Source of the DNA: UBA9620 sp965220695
GTDB taxonomy: Bacteria > Acidobacteriota > Vicinamibacteria > Vicinamibacterales > UBA8438
Length of the DNA stretch: 64,000 nt
Assembly (NCBI GenBank): GCA_965220695.1
Contig: OZ244838.1
Span: 4,898,001-4,962,000, forward strand
Direction of reading: 5' to 3'
How positions within the stretch are numbered: position 1 is the stretch's first letter; every line of letters begins with the position of its first letter. The position numbers and the translations under genes are program-made. Of this stretch, positions 1 to 8,687 are shown one piece after another. The notes under the pieces are model-generated. The model had not been told where the DNA came from. It was given only the letters and a program-made list of their open reading frames with translations, and searched no databases.

Positions 1-1899
1 GAGGTGTTGCAACACGTGGCGCACGGCCTCGAACTGCGCCGCCAACGTATCGAGATGTTCGGCGACCTGTGCCTCCGAGCACCGATCGGTCACGTTCTGC
101 CAGAACCAATAACATCTGCCCAGGAGTATCTGATTTGCCGGTATGGAGAGGTATTCCCACACTTCAGATGGACTCAGCGCGTCTGGATGGAGTTGCGCCA
201 ACAACGTCCCGAGCAGTTGGTCGTCCGGATCCGCGACTCGCCCGGCGCGGATGTCCGCCAGCAGCGTCTTGAGCTGGCTCGTTTTCTCGCTGTCGTTCGG
301 ACTGTTGTGAAGCAATGCATCAAGAGCGGTTGTCCTGACGTTCGGCCGCCATGTGTCGTCGCGTACGATTTCGAGCAGGACCTCCGCCAGACCCGGCAAG
401 ATCGATCCCTGACGCAGGATGCCCATGACGAAACCAGCGAACAACTGATGTTCCTTTTCCCGGCTGGAATCAGTCAGGATTTCCCTGAGCACCGGTTCCA
501 TGGCGGGCGTTGCGATGGACTCGAAGGCCGCGGCTGTCCGAGACACCGGATAGAGCCGGGACGCCTCGCGCTTCAGGGATGCCAACAGCGCGTGTTTCTC
601 TTCGTTCGAGAATCGACTGACGTCGCCGTAGAGCCCCACGCCGATGGGGTCCCGTTCGATGAGTTCGTTCCGGGCGATTCCGGAATGTGCCGCGAGCCAG
701 GCGGACAGCCCCCTGAACTCCGTTACCACGCTGCCGTCCTCGCCCGCGATCAGGGCGAGGATTCGGCGGGCAGGCAGGCCGCGCCCGGTTTCCCGGCCGG
801 TTCGTCTCGGTCCGTCGATGATCCGAGCGAGAAATCGGGCCGCAAGGAACTCGGCGACGTGGCGGTGCACCGGGCTGAAACGGCTCTCGGACCGGGCGCT
901 GAACAACATCGTCGCAAGCGCGCCGCGAAACAGTGCCGGCCGGCGCTCGTCCCGATGACGACCGGCGTCAGGCGCGTCCCGCTCCCGGTCGCATGTGTCG
1001 AGCGTCGGAAAGTCATCGCAATCGTCGCTCGGGGTCAGAGAGTATCCGGCACCGCCGGCGAGAATTTGAATTGCGCACAGGCGGCCCGCGACGTGCAGGA
1101 GATCCTTCTGGTTCCACGGTCCTCCAACAGCCATCATTCCGGCGGTCGACCGCGCCGCGGCCTTGTGAGCATCGTTGTGTTCCTGAGCCATCTGCGCGCA
1201 CGCGCGCTCGAACGTCTCCATACGGCTCTCGGGCCAGGTTCCACCGCGAGCGACGACGCGGGCCAGCAGCTTCAGACTCTGCGGGTTCACGAGAAGCCCG
1301 TCGACTTCCCGCGCTCGGGCTTCTGCAACGAATTTCGCGGCGTCGTCGATGCCGAGGTGGCCAGCAAGGATCCGAAGGACGTCGGTCTCCGTCAGTGGAT
1401 CGAGACGCAGCACGGTCACGCTGCCGTCCGGAGAAACAGCAGCCAGTTTCGTCCGATCGTTCGCCCCGAGCCAGTCCGCCTCGCGGCACGACAGACGGAA
1501 GCGAGGCTTTCCAAGCGCGTCGAGACGGCCGCGGATCTCGTCGAGCGGTGTGCGCGCGTCGCGTGAGCCGGCGCGAATCTCGTCGAGCCCGTCGATGAAG
1601 AGCGTCTTTCCGCGCCATTCGGGACGGCTGTTGAGATCCAGGGTTCGGAAGTTGCGCGCTTCTATCAGTTGGACATCTTCCCCGAACTCTTCGCATTCGC
1701 TCTCGAACGAGGTGGACTTCCCGGCCCCGGGATCGCCGAGCAGCACGTACGCCGGAACCGGACGGAACGACTCCAGAGGCCCGGACACTTCTCGGTTCTG
1801 TTCCGTGCCAAGGCCCTGGTCCATACGCCGGCCCTGGTCAGGAGGCACGTCCGGGATCTCGGTGCACGTGCGGGAAACCGGAGGGATGATGCAGCTCAT
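1..1899 (-). CDS. NACHT-type STAND NTPase (3' end beyond window)
   Basis: Likely signal-sensing P-loop NTPase of the STAND/NACHT class, a group that includes antiphage proteins. The frame is open for 633 codons from ATG at 1899 to the window edge with no stop. Walker A GDPGAGKS is at residues 55-62 and Walker B LFIDGLDEI at 100-108; the GLDEI form is typical of NACHT domains. A sensor-like arginine motif (RLSCREADW) follows. The rest, to residue 633, looks helical and could be a HEAT-like sensor region. The start codon overlaps the stop of the upstream ATPase gene (ATGA, 1899-1896), so the two are translationally coupled. Only about 50 residues precede the P-loop, so any effector must lie C-terminally, outside the window, or in the partner gene. 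A defence role is inferred from family and neighbourhood. Confidence 0.8.
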   Translation of the reverse strand, partial: MSCIIPPVSRTCTEIPDVPPDQGRRMDQGLGTEQNREVSGPLESFRPVPAYVLLGDPGAGKSTSFESECEEFGEDVQLIEARNFRTLDLNSRPEWRGKTLFIDGLDEIRAGSRDARTPLDEIRGRLDALGKPRFRLSCREADWLGANDRTKLAAVSPDGSVTVLRLDPLTETDVLRILAGHLGIDDAAKFVAEARAREVDGLLVNPQSLKLLARVVARGGTWPESRMETFERACAQMAQEHNDAHKAAARSTAGMMAVGGPWNQKDLLHVAGRLCAIQILAGGAGYSLTPSDDCDDFPTLDTCDRERDAPDAGRHRDERRPALFRGALATMLFSARSESRFSPVHRHVAEFLAARFLARIIDGPRRTGRETGRGLPARRILALIAGEDGSVVTEFRGLSAWLAAHSGIARNELIERDPIGVGLYGDVSRFSNEEKHALLASLKREASRLYPVSRTAAAFESIATPAMEPVLREILTDSSREKEHQLFAGFVMGILRQGSILPGLAEVLLEIVRDDTWRPNVRTTALDALLHNSPNDSEKTSQLKTLLADIRAGRVADPDDQLLGTLLAQLHPDALSPSEVWEYLSIPANQILLGRCYWFWQNVTDRCSEAQVAEHLDTLAAQFEAVRHVLQHL

Positions 1900-3152
1900 G
1901 CGTCCTCGAACCAATGGCTGGCGGGCATTGTCAGGAACTCGTCGAGCGGAACGCCGCCCGAGCCGACGAGCAGCGAGCGCTGGGGCCGGAAACGCCGAGT
2001 GAACGCGTCCATGCCGCTCAAGGCCGGGCGCCGCCGTCCGCTCTTGACCTCGACGGCGACGAGTCGGGGGCCGCGTTGCAGGACGAAGTCGATTTCGTGC
2101 GGACTCTCTCGCCAGTAATGCAGATGGAGGTCCGACGTCCCGGTATTGAACAGGTGCGCGCCGACCGCGCTCTCGACGATCCTCCCCCAGAACGTGCGGT
2201 CCGCCTTTGCCTCCTCGAAGGCGTATCCGGACCCGGCGGTCATGAGGGCGGTGTTGAGTACGTTGAGCTTCGGACTCGAACCGCGCCGCCGGTGCGGGCG
2301 GCCCGCATACTTCGGCAACCCGGCGAGCAGGCCGGCGGCCGCGAGCAGGTCGAGGTAACGTGCCAGGGTCGTCGTATTGCCGGCGTCCTGAAGCTGTCCC
2401 AGCATCTTGTTGTACGACAGGATCTGCCCGGAGCAGGCGGCGCCCAGTTCGAACAGCCGCTTCAGCAGCGCCGGTTTGTCAACGCGGGTCATTGCGAGCA
2501 GGTCCCGCTCGATGTTCGGCTCGACGAGCGCGTGGAGGATGTAGTCGCGCCACTGCGCCTGATCGCCAACCAGCGCGGCGGCGCCCGGGTAACCGCCGAA
2601 GAAAAGATAGGCAGGCAGGTCGATGCCGAACGCTTCGGCCATTTCCGGGAACGACCAATGCGTGACGCCGACGGGCTCGAAGCGGCCGGCGAGGCTCTCG
2701 CTCAGTCCCGATTGCATGAGCAACGGGGCGGACCCCAGAATGACCACGTGTAGCGGACACTCCCCGGCCCGGTCGGCGTCCCACAAGCCCTTGACGGTCT
2801 CCGACCAGTGGGGAATCTTCTGAATCTCGTCGAATACCAGCACGAAGCCGCGCGGAGATCGATCTGCCTCACGCCGGGCGCCCTCCCAGCGCCGCACGAG
2901 CCAATTCGTGTCCCGCACACCGGGCGCCGGAACCGTCTCATCCGGGAACGCCGCTGGCGGAACGCGGAGCGTGGGCGTGTCCGGTTCGTCGACCGCCAGG
3001 TAGTGGCTTCCCCGCTCGGTCCGGCGGAGCGCTTGACGCACGATGGTGGTTTTCCCCGTCTGGCGGGGCCCGAAAATGGCGACAATCCGGCGGGGCTCTT
3101 CGGCCAGACGGCGGATCAGGGTCGCGACCTGCGGGCGTTGAAAGGGGCGCAC
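1896..3152 (-). CDS. AAA_14 / DUF4143 ATPase
   Basis: ATP-binding protein of the AAA_14-DUF4143 family, 418 aa, normal length. Walker A is GPRQTGKTT at residues 28-36 and Walker B is VLVFDEIQK. The C-terminal half carries the DUF4143 region and a restriction-endonuclease-like signature, EIDFVLQRG followed by VAVEVKSG, fitting a D-(E/V)xK nuclease fold. The cellular role of this family is poorly known. It starts with GTG at 3152, only about 7 nt after a good -10 box, so the mRNA may be nearly leaderless. Its stop overlaps the start of the NACHT gene by four bases, which makes a two-gene operon. It could be a partner or regulator of the NACHT protein, or simply a cotranscribed ATPase. Confidence 0.85.
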   Translation of the reverse strand: MRPFQRPQVATLIRRLAEEPRRIVAIFGPRQTGKTTIVRQALRRTERGSHYLAVDEPDTPTLRVPPAAFPDETVPAPGVRDTNWLVRRWEGARREADRSPRGFVLVFDEIQKIPHWSETVKGLWDADRAGECPLHVVILGSAPLLMQSGLSESLAGRFEPVGVTHWSFPEMAEAFGIDLPAYLFFGGYPGAAALVGDQAQWRDYILHALVEPNIERDLLAMTRVDKPALLKRLFELGAACSGQILSYNKMLGQLQDAGNTTTLARYLDLLAAAGLLAGLPKYAGRPHRRRGSSPKLNVLNTALMTAGSGYAFEEAKADRTFWGRIVESAVGAHLFNTGTSDLHLHYWRESPHEIDFVLQRGPRLVAVEVKSGRRRPALSGMDAFTRRFRPQRSLLVGSGGVPLDEFLTMPASHWFEDA

Positions 3153-3158
3153 GGAACG

Positions 3159-3187
3159 ATTGTATGCTCTTGAGTAAATTCACTCAA
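3159..3187 (-). promoter_or_regulatory. Sigma70-like promoter with palindromic operator
   Basis: On the minus strand there is a -35 box TTGAGT (3187-3182), a 17-base spacer and a -10 box TACAAT (3164-3159). The perfect inverted repeat TTGAGT-AAATTC-ACTCAA (3170-3187) covers the -35 box, so a dimeric repressor bound there would block the promoter. The expected transcription start is at about 3152, on or next to the GTG start of the AAA_14/DUF4143 gene. The stretch is AT-rich compared with its surroundings. Confidence 0.6.
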
Positions 3188-3259
3188 TAATTGAATCGCG
3201 ACCCCACCGCGGGAATTGCCTTTTCCAACGTCCCTCCGAATAATTCACGATAACGAATC

Positions 3260-3385
3260 ACGAGAATTGATCGACTCCACGTACAGAATTTCAAGTGCTT
3301 CGAGGATCGGACGCTGGATCTCGACCCCCGGTTCACCCTGATTGCGGGCGACAACGGCGCCGGGAAAACGACGGTGCTGGACGCA
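3260..3385 (+). pseudogene. N-terminal stub of a RecF/PtuA-like AAA ATPase
   Basis: Forty-two codons encode the start of a RecF/SMC-like AAA ATPase: IDRLHVQNFKCFEDRTLDL, then FTLIAGDNGAGKTTVLDA with Walker A GDNGAGKT. Members of this family usually begin M-R-I-x-x-L; here the initiator position is ACG (3260-3262) and no ATG or GTG lies nearby in frame. After the P-loop helix the homology ends abruptly, and the DNA runs into the 3' flank of the TonB pseudogene. It looks like the remnant of a deleted ATPase gene, of the same broad class as the two Septu-like ATPases at 44949-46175 and 49750-51066. Confidence 0.7.
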
Positions 3386-3456
3386 CCCGCGTCCGAAATC
3401 CAATCCTGGGTGTCCAAGCGGTCAATTCGTCTACACCCGGCAGTAGCCAACGCCGG

Positions 3457-3488
3457 TCGAATGCAGCGGGGCTTTCACCACGGGCTGC
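3457..3488. repeat. Dispersed repeat R1, short copy
   Basis: A copy of a dispersed element whose core, read on the minus strand, is AGCCCGTGGTGAAAGCCCCG followed by CTGCATTCGA. It starts at the stop codon (TAG, 3490-3488) of the TonB receptor pseudogene. Other copies are at 41528-41559, 43797-43830 and 54387-54444. Most sit just downstream of stop codons, as REP-like elements or mobile terminators do. Confidence 0.7.
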
Positions 3489-5464
3489 TAGCCGAAGCTC
3501 GCCCGGATGCCGAGGAACACGCGCCGCGGCGGGGTGAACCTGATGCCGTCGCCGAACTCGTTGCCGCCCGCGCCGGCCACCAGGTCCTGCGTACGGATGG
3601 CGTCCTGGTTGTCGAACAGGTTGAAGATGTCGGCGAACAGCTCCAGCCGGTAGCCGCGACCCCCGTAGTTGTAGAGCAGTCGCTGCCGGAACATGAACTC
3701 GACGCCCTGGTAGTCCCGCTTCGCCGCCGGCGAGGGTCGCGATGACGAAGTTCGATGCCGCGAAGCGGTCGTAGCCGAAGTAGTCCAGACCGAGGAAGAG
3801 CGAATCGGGGTGATCGACCGGTCCCGGGTAGATGGTCGAGCCATCGGGGCGGAAGGCGTAGAGCGCCATGTCGTAGTCTTCGATGATGTCGCGCGTCCGC
3901 CGCTTCGTATACAGCGCCATGACGCCGCGGCCCTCGCCGAGGTCGGTCTCGTAGCTCACCTGCACATCGTCGGTCCACGGCGTCTTCGTGGTCGGCGCGA
4001 ACAGCGCATCGGCCTGCTGGGGTCCGCCCCGCACGCGGAAGGTCACCCACTGATCGTTCCCATATACCTGCTCTTCGCGGATCGAACCGCTGAGGGTCCC
4101 GGCGAAATTGGTCAGGTTGTTCCGGATCGGGTCGTGGTACTTGCCGTAGAACGCGCTGATCCGCTGCTGGCCGTTGCCCCCCGGGTCGTACGACACGCTC
4201 AGACGCGGCGCAACGGTCCAATCGAAGGTGAAGATGTTCATGCCGTCGGTCGCGATGTGCTCGAACCGTTCGGTGCGGACCCCGAGGTTGAACGACAGGC
4301 GGTCGGTGACGTTGAACGTATCCTGCACGAAGGCGCTCAGACCGTTGGAACGGGTCTCCTGCACGCCCAGCGCGGACTGGAAGAGCCGGTAGTAGTTGAC
4401 CGCGCCGTGCGGGTTCGCGGCCGTGCTGGCGTATACGAGGCGGTCGGCGCCCACGACCCGCGGGCATTGGACTGGTCCTGGGTCTGCTCGACGGTACGGA
4501 TCACGTCGACCCCGTCGAGGGCGACGACGGCGTCCGAGCGCGCCAGGCGGCGATAGCTGCCGAAGAATCACGCCTCGTTCGGGACGATCGGTCCCCCGCC
4601 GGTGAGCGCCGTGTCGAATCGCGAGAACTCCTGGTCGGAGGCATTCCGGTTTTCGGCGACCAGGCCGTCGTTCTGAAAGAAGTAGTTGACCGAGCCCGTG
4701 TACTGGTCGGTGCCCGACTTGGTGACGACGCTCGACAGCAACCCGGGCGCCCCGACGTACTCGGCCGGGATGCCGCCGGTCAGCACCTGCTGTTCCTGGA
4801 TGATCTCGGTGTTGAGGTTGGCGCCGAACGTGCCGGTCACGCCGTCGGTGACGTTGATGCCATCGACGTAGTAGAAGTTGTCCCGCGAGACCCCCGAGTC
4901 GCCGAGCAGGTCCCGATAGTTGAGACCCGACTTGGAGGCGGGGTTCCCGGGCGACTCCGGGTCGTCGGGAAACACGCCGGGCACCAGTTGCAGATAGCTC
5001 TGGTAGCTCCGTCCCGTGGGGACTGCCTCGGTCAGGTCGAGGGTGATGTCCTCGGCCACGACCGCGCTCGTCACGTCGACCACCGGCGCCGCCGCGGTCA
5101 CCATCACGGTCTCGGTCACGCTGCCGACCGTCAGGCTGGCCTCGGTCGACGCCGTCTGGCCGGCACGGACCAGGACGTCGGTCTGGCGCCTCGTCCGGAA
5201 GCCTTGCAGCTCGACGGTCACGACGTACCGGGCGGAGGGATTCGGGGCCCGCAGCTCCGCCAGTCCCTGGACGTCGGTGACCGCGATGCGCGTGGTCGCG
5301 GCGTCCTCCGCGGCGGCGGTGACCATGGCGCCCGGAATCGTCAGACCGGCCTCATCGGTGACGACGACACGTATGTTCTCGGTGGTGGTGACCTGCGCCC
5401 CGGCGGGCCCGGGCGCGATCACGAGCAGCAGCGCGAGCAGTGTCGGTACGTAGCGTATCGGTAT
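3488..5464 (-). pseudogene. Oar-like TonB-dependent receptor, multiply disrupted
   Basis: Remnant of an outer-membrane TonB-dependent receptor. The 5' part (from about 5464 to 4568) has a signal peptide, a CarboxypepD_reg-like domain (IRVVVTDEAGLTIPGAMV) and a plug domain. Several lesions are visible. The expected initiator position is ATA (5464-5462), and the first usable start is GTG at 5422, inside the signal peptide. A TGA at 4570-4568 replaces the Trp codon of the conserved PNEAWFFGSYRR segment. Near 4440-4470 the frame shifts and a large part of the barrel appears to be missing, since only about 645 codons remain against roughly 1000 in the family. Near 3735 a one-base insertion splits TLAGG from KRDYQGVEF. 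The last frame ends in FLGIRASFG at 3488. Substrate unknown; not expected to work. Confidence 0.85.
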
Positions 5465-5855
5465 GAGTCAGTCCTCAAGGACGGCCGCAATTCCAGCGAA
5501 TCCTAACCTGCCGTCACGGGCCCAATCAACGCGCGGTCCCAGGGCGCTTGCGGAGTCCCGCGCAGAACGGCGGGGTGGTGGCCGCGTGCGGCGGTCGCAA
5601 CGGCAGGCGGTCGCGACCGAGTCCGAGACTGTCTTGGCCCGGTATGATGGTTCGCACACGGTTCAGACGGCGAGTCTTGTTCGATTCGCCGGTCGCCAAC
5701 TGGTAAAAGGCCGGCCTCGTGGCCCCGGACGCCGAGGACATCACGGCGCGGTTCGCGCTGCGCGACGGCCTGTTGACGAGAACGGCGGCCGATCCGTAGA
5801 ACGTCGGCAAGGGGTTCGGCCGATGCGGCCGACCCAGTATGGAAAGGACCATCCC
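5465..5855. other. Intergenic stretch without a convincing gene
   Basis: About 390 bases between the decayed receptor and the PRiA4_ORF3 gene. A short plus frame at 5710-5799 (ending FALRDGLLTRTAADP, then TAG) could be the C-terminal remnant of a lost gene; I do not recognise it. The frame of the PRiA4_ORF3 gene stays open back to 5463, but its translation there is Arg-rich and has no domain character. Confidence 0.4.
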
Positions 5856-6479
5856 GTGACCGGAAGCGCCCGATTGAGGATCGAGTTGCAGGGAATGGAC
5901 GATCGCGTGATCCGTTCCATCGAGGTGCCGCTGTCCACACGTCTCGACGCGCTGCACCTTGTCTTTCAGGCCGCCATGGGCTGGGAGAACTACCACCTGT
6001 ACGAGTTCCAGATCGGACGCTCCGTCAGGTACGGCATTCCCGATCCTGGATGGCCGGACGCAGATCTCCGCTCTGTGAAGAAAGCGACTCTGTCGCACCT
6101 GCTCGTTCATGCGAAGCAAGGCGAAACCATCCACTATATCTATGACTTCGGTGACGAATGGCTGCACACGGTGAGGTTGGAGGCAGTTGGCGATGCCGAT
6201 CCGGACGTGACGTACCCGCGGCTGCTCGCGGCCGAAGGCCGGTGCCCGCCCGAAGACTGCGGCGGCGCCGGGGGGTACGCTCACTACCTGGACGCCATCT
6301 CCAATCCCGATCATGAAGACCATCAGGAGATGATCGACTGGGGCGGGCCGGGCTTCGATCCAAAGAGTGTGGACGAAGACGCCATCCGGAACGCCTTCGC
6401 CCTGCTCGGCGCACCGAAGCGCGGGCGCCGGAAAGCCGGGGCCGGGAAGAAGAAGAAGACCGGGCGGGGAATTTCATGA
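5856..6479 (+). CDS. PRiA4_ORF3 family protein
   Basis: Member of the plasmid pRiA4b ORF-3-like family, 207 aa; the biochemical function is unknown. The family core is visible: LRIELQGMDDRVIRSIEVPL, WENYHLYEFQIG, HYIYDFGDEWLHTV and CPPEDCGGAGGYAHYL. It ends in a basic Lys-rich tail. I chose the GTG at 5856 because GGAAAGGA (5841-5848) lies 7 bases upstream and the family core begins there; an ATG at 5823 has no such site. Its stop overlaps the ATG of a Phd antitoxin gene (ATGA, 6476-6479), so the two are coupled. Members occur on plasmids and in accessory regions. Confidence 0.85.
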   Translation: MTGSARLRIELQGMDDRVIRSIEVPLSTRLDALHLVFQAAMGWENYHLYEFQIGRSVRYGIPDPGWPDADLRSVKKATLSHLLVHAKQGETIHYIYDFGDEWLHTVRLEAVGDADPDVTYPRLLAAEGRCPPEDCGGAGGYAHYLDAISNPDHEDHQEMIDWGGPGFDPKSVDEDAIRNAFALLGAPKRGRRKAGAGKKKKTGRGIS

Positions 6480-6688
6480 GAGTTCCAGCCACGATCGACG
6501 CCGCGAAGTTCAGGGCTCGGTGCCTCGCCATCCTGGATGATCTCGCCCCCGAAGGGATCGTGATCACCAAGCACGGGCGGCCTGTCGCGCGCCTGCTGCT
6601 GAGTCCGGTACCGCCGTCCGCGCTGATCGGATCTTTGCGCGACGAGATTTTCGTCCACGGTGACACCTTCTCGACCGGACTCCGGTGA
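6476..6688 (+). CDS. Phd/YefM-family antitoxin
   Basis: Small antitoxin of 70 aa with the typical N-terminal Phd/YefM fold: TIDAAKFRARCLAILDDL, then GIVITKHGRPVARLLL. It would normally bind its own promoter and neutralise a PIN-domain (VapC) or Doc/YoeB toxin encoded just downstream. No complete toxin follows; only a VapC C-terminal remnant lies at 6690-6803. It is coupled to the PRiA4_ORF3 gene by a four-base overlap, which is unusual, as such antitoxin genes usually lead their own operon. It may be a leftover, or a partner of the PRiA4_ORF3 protein. Confidence 0.85.
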   Translation: MRVPATIDAAKFRARCLAILDDLAPEGIVITKHGRPVARLLLSPVPPSALIGSLRDEIFVHGDTFSTGLR

Positions 6689-6689
6689 A

Positions 6690-6803
6690 GCGCCGATCAT
6701 CCTCCACTGCGTGCCGCTGGCAACGCGGAATCGGCGCATCCGCCGATCGATGATAGTGTCGCTCGCGAATAGCGAGGTTGGCAGTCCCAGAGCGACCGGA
6801 TAG
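6690..6803 (+). pseudogene. Remnant of a VapC-like PIN toxin
   Basis: Directly after the Phd stop, the frame at 6711-6803 reads VPLATRNRRIRRSMIVS and ends in TAG at 6801-6803. This resembles the C-terminus of VapC toxins (LVTRDRRI type). The metal-binding N-terminal two thirds are absent, so the toxin appears to have been deleted while its antitoxin stayed. The match is short, so confidence is moderate. Confidence 0.45.
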
Positions 6804-7023
6804 CGGTCGGAGCCAAAGATGGAAACCATCAACGTAGACAATTGGGAACAGTTTGAGGACCGGTTACGCGAACTCCAAGAACAGTATTCCAAACGTGGAT
6901 CCTTGCTGTTTCGTGGGCTTGACGATCATCGCTTTACGCTGTCTACGACCCTTGAGCGGCAAGGCCAACAAGGAATGTCATTCTTGCAGTACTACCGGCT
7001 GATATCCGTGGTGAAGCCACAAA

Positions 7024-7031
7024 TCGAAAGC
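7024..7031. repeat. Left target-site duplication of the IS66 element
   Basis: TCGAAAGC, repeated at 8710-8717 on the far side of the element. Eight base pairs is the duplication length typical of the IS66 family. Confidence 0.95.
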
Positions 7032-7053
7032 GTATTTGTTTAGCGGGGTGGTT
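7032..7053 (+). repeat. Left terminal inverted repeat of the IS66 element
   Basis: Begins GTATTTGTTTAGCGGGGTGG. It pairs with 8688-8709 with a few mismatches. Confidence 0.85.
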
Positions 7054-7118
7054 TCTTGATGCGCGAGATCCAATATTTTGGACTTGTACTTTTCTAGAGG
7101 ATCTGGCATAACTGTGGG

Positions 7119-8576
7119 ATGCCACGGCAACGTCCCCGGACGGAACAGGATCCCCGCGATAGCCGCATTGAGGAACAAGAGCGAGAGATCGCACGGCTGC
7201 GGGAGGAGTTGACGCGGGTCGAGGGCGACCGGGATCAGTGGAAGCGCGACCGGGATCGGTGGAAGCGCCGCAGTGAACACCTCAAGCAGCAACTCGACGC
7301 GGCGCGGCGGGCAGGATTCCGGCAGGCCGCGCCCTTCGCCAAGGACCGGCCCCAAGGTCGCGGCGGGCGACCCGGCCGGCGCGCTGGTGCGCACTACGGC
7401 CGGCAGGCGTGCCGCCCGCGTCCGGCGCAGGTTGACGAGACCTGCCGAGCACCGGCGCCTGCCGCGTGTCCGGACTGCGGCGGCGCCGTTGAGTTGTCCC
7501 GCGTGGCGACGCAATATCAGGAAGATCTCCCGGTGGTGCGCCCCATCGTGCGGCGCTTCGACATCGAGGTCGGCCACTGCTCGCAGTGTCGGCGTCGCGT
7601 CCAGGGCCGCCATCGGCTGCAAAGCTCCGACGCGCTGGGAGCGGCCGGCGTGCAACTGGGTCCCGAAGTCGTCGCGCTGGTCGTGCGGATGCACACGCAC
7701 CTGGGCGTGCCGCTGGCGAAGGTCGCGCACCTGCTCCGGACCCAGTTCGGCCTGACCGTCACACCGGGAGGCCTCGCGCAGGTGCTGCATCGCACGGCTC
7801 GCCAAGCCGCGCCGACCTACACCGCACTGTGCCAGCAGGTGCGGGAATCTCCCGTGGTCACGCCGGATGAAACCGGCTGGCGCGTCGGCGCCATGCGCCA
7901 CTGGCTGTGGGTCTTCGCCACGCCCCAGACGACGGTCTACGCGATTCGCGCCGGCCGCGGGTTCGACGACGCCGCAACGGTCCTGGGAACCGACTACGAC
8001 GGCGTGCTCGTGCGCGACGGGTGGGCGCCGTATCGCCGCTTCACCCACGCGCTGCACCAGACCTGTCTGTCTCACCTGATGCGGCGAGCGCGGCAACTCC
8101 GAACCGATCATCCGCGCAGCCCGTGGGCCGCCCGGGTGCAAGCCGTCCTGCAGGCCGCTCTCAAGCTGCGCGACCGCCGCGACGCCGGGCTTCTGAGCGA
8201 CCACGGCCTGGCAACCGCTCGCGGTCGACTGCTCGCCCAACTCGGTCGGCTGATCGACAAAGCGCCGACGCTGGACGCCGCCGACCGCTTCGCCGCCCAT
8301 CTGGACCGCGAATTCCCCGCCGCGTTCACCTTCCTGTGGGACCCGTCGGTCGACGCCACCAACTGGCGCGCCGAACAGGCCATCCGTCCCGCCGTGGTCA
8401 CCCGCAAAGTCTGTGGCGGTAATCGTACCCGTCGCGGCGCCGACACCCAGCAGGTGCTCGCCAGCGTCGTGCGCACCGCCTACCAGCGTCAACTCGACCT
8501 CGCCCCGCTGATCATCACGATGCTTCGCTCTCCCAGCCCCGTCGTTCCCGACACGCTCCAACGGTCGCCCCCGTAA
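7119..8576 (+). CDS. IS66-family DDE transposase
   Basis: Transposase of 485 aa. The N-terminus (residues 15-65) is a charged coiled coil. A zinc-binding region carries CPDC (117-120) and CSQC (154-157). The catalytic triad is visible as D250 (TPDETGW), D300 (VRDGWAPY) and E419 (TNWRAEQAIRP), the last in the IS66-specific TNxxAEQ context. It is full length with no lesion and lies fully within the inverted repeats at 7032 and 8709. The preceding leader (7032-7118) is short, and no accessory ORF is present. Confidence 0.95.
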   Translation: MPRQRPRTEQDPRDSRIEEQEREIARLREELTRVEGDRDQWKRDRDRWKRRSEHLKQQLDAARRAGFRQAAPFAKDRPQGRGGRPGRRAGAHYGRQACRPRPAQVDETCRAPAPAACPDCGGAVELSRVATQYQEDLPVVRPIVRRFDIEVGHCSQCRRRVQGRHRLQSSDALGAAGVQLGPEVVALVVRMHTHLGVPLAKVAHLLRTQFGLTVTPGGLAQVLHRTARQAAPTYTALCQQVRESPVVTPDETGWRVGAMRHWLWVFATPQTTVYAIRAGRGFDDAATVLGTDYDGVLVRDGWAPYRRFTHALHQTCLSHLMRRARQLRTDHPRSPWAARVQAVLQAALKLRDRRDAGLLSDHGLATARGRLLAQLGRLIDKAPTLDAADRFAAHLDREFPAAFTFLWDPSVDATNWRAEQAIRPAVVTRKVCGGNRTRRGADTQQVLASVVRTAYQRQLDLAPLIITMLRSPSPVVPDTLQRSPP

Positions 8577-8687
8577 TTCAACGCGCGCTCGTTCCGATCC
8601 GAAACCACGTCAGTAGAACACGCCGCTGTCAGTATGCCTCCGCGTGGCTGTTGAGGAAGAACTCGGCACCTACCTCCGCGCTCGTAG

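Noticed and set aside
4..1566. 520-codon open plus-strand frame
   Set aside because: It mirrors the NACHT gene on the minus strand; the plus translation has no domain and is compositionally biased, while the minus frame has Walker A and B motifs and a coupled start.
5463..5855. Upstream extension of the PRiA4_ORF3 gene to ATG 5463
   Set aside because: The extra 131 residues are Arg-rich without family similarity, and GTG 5856 has the strong ribosome-binding site.
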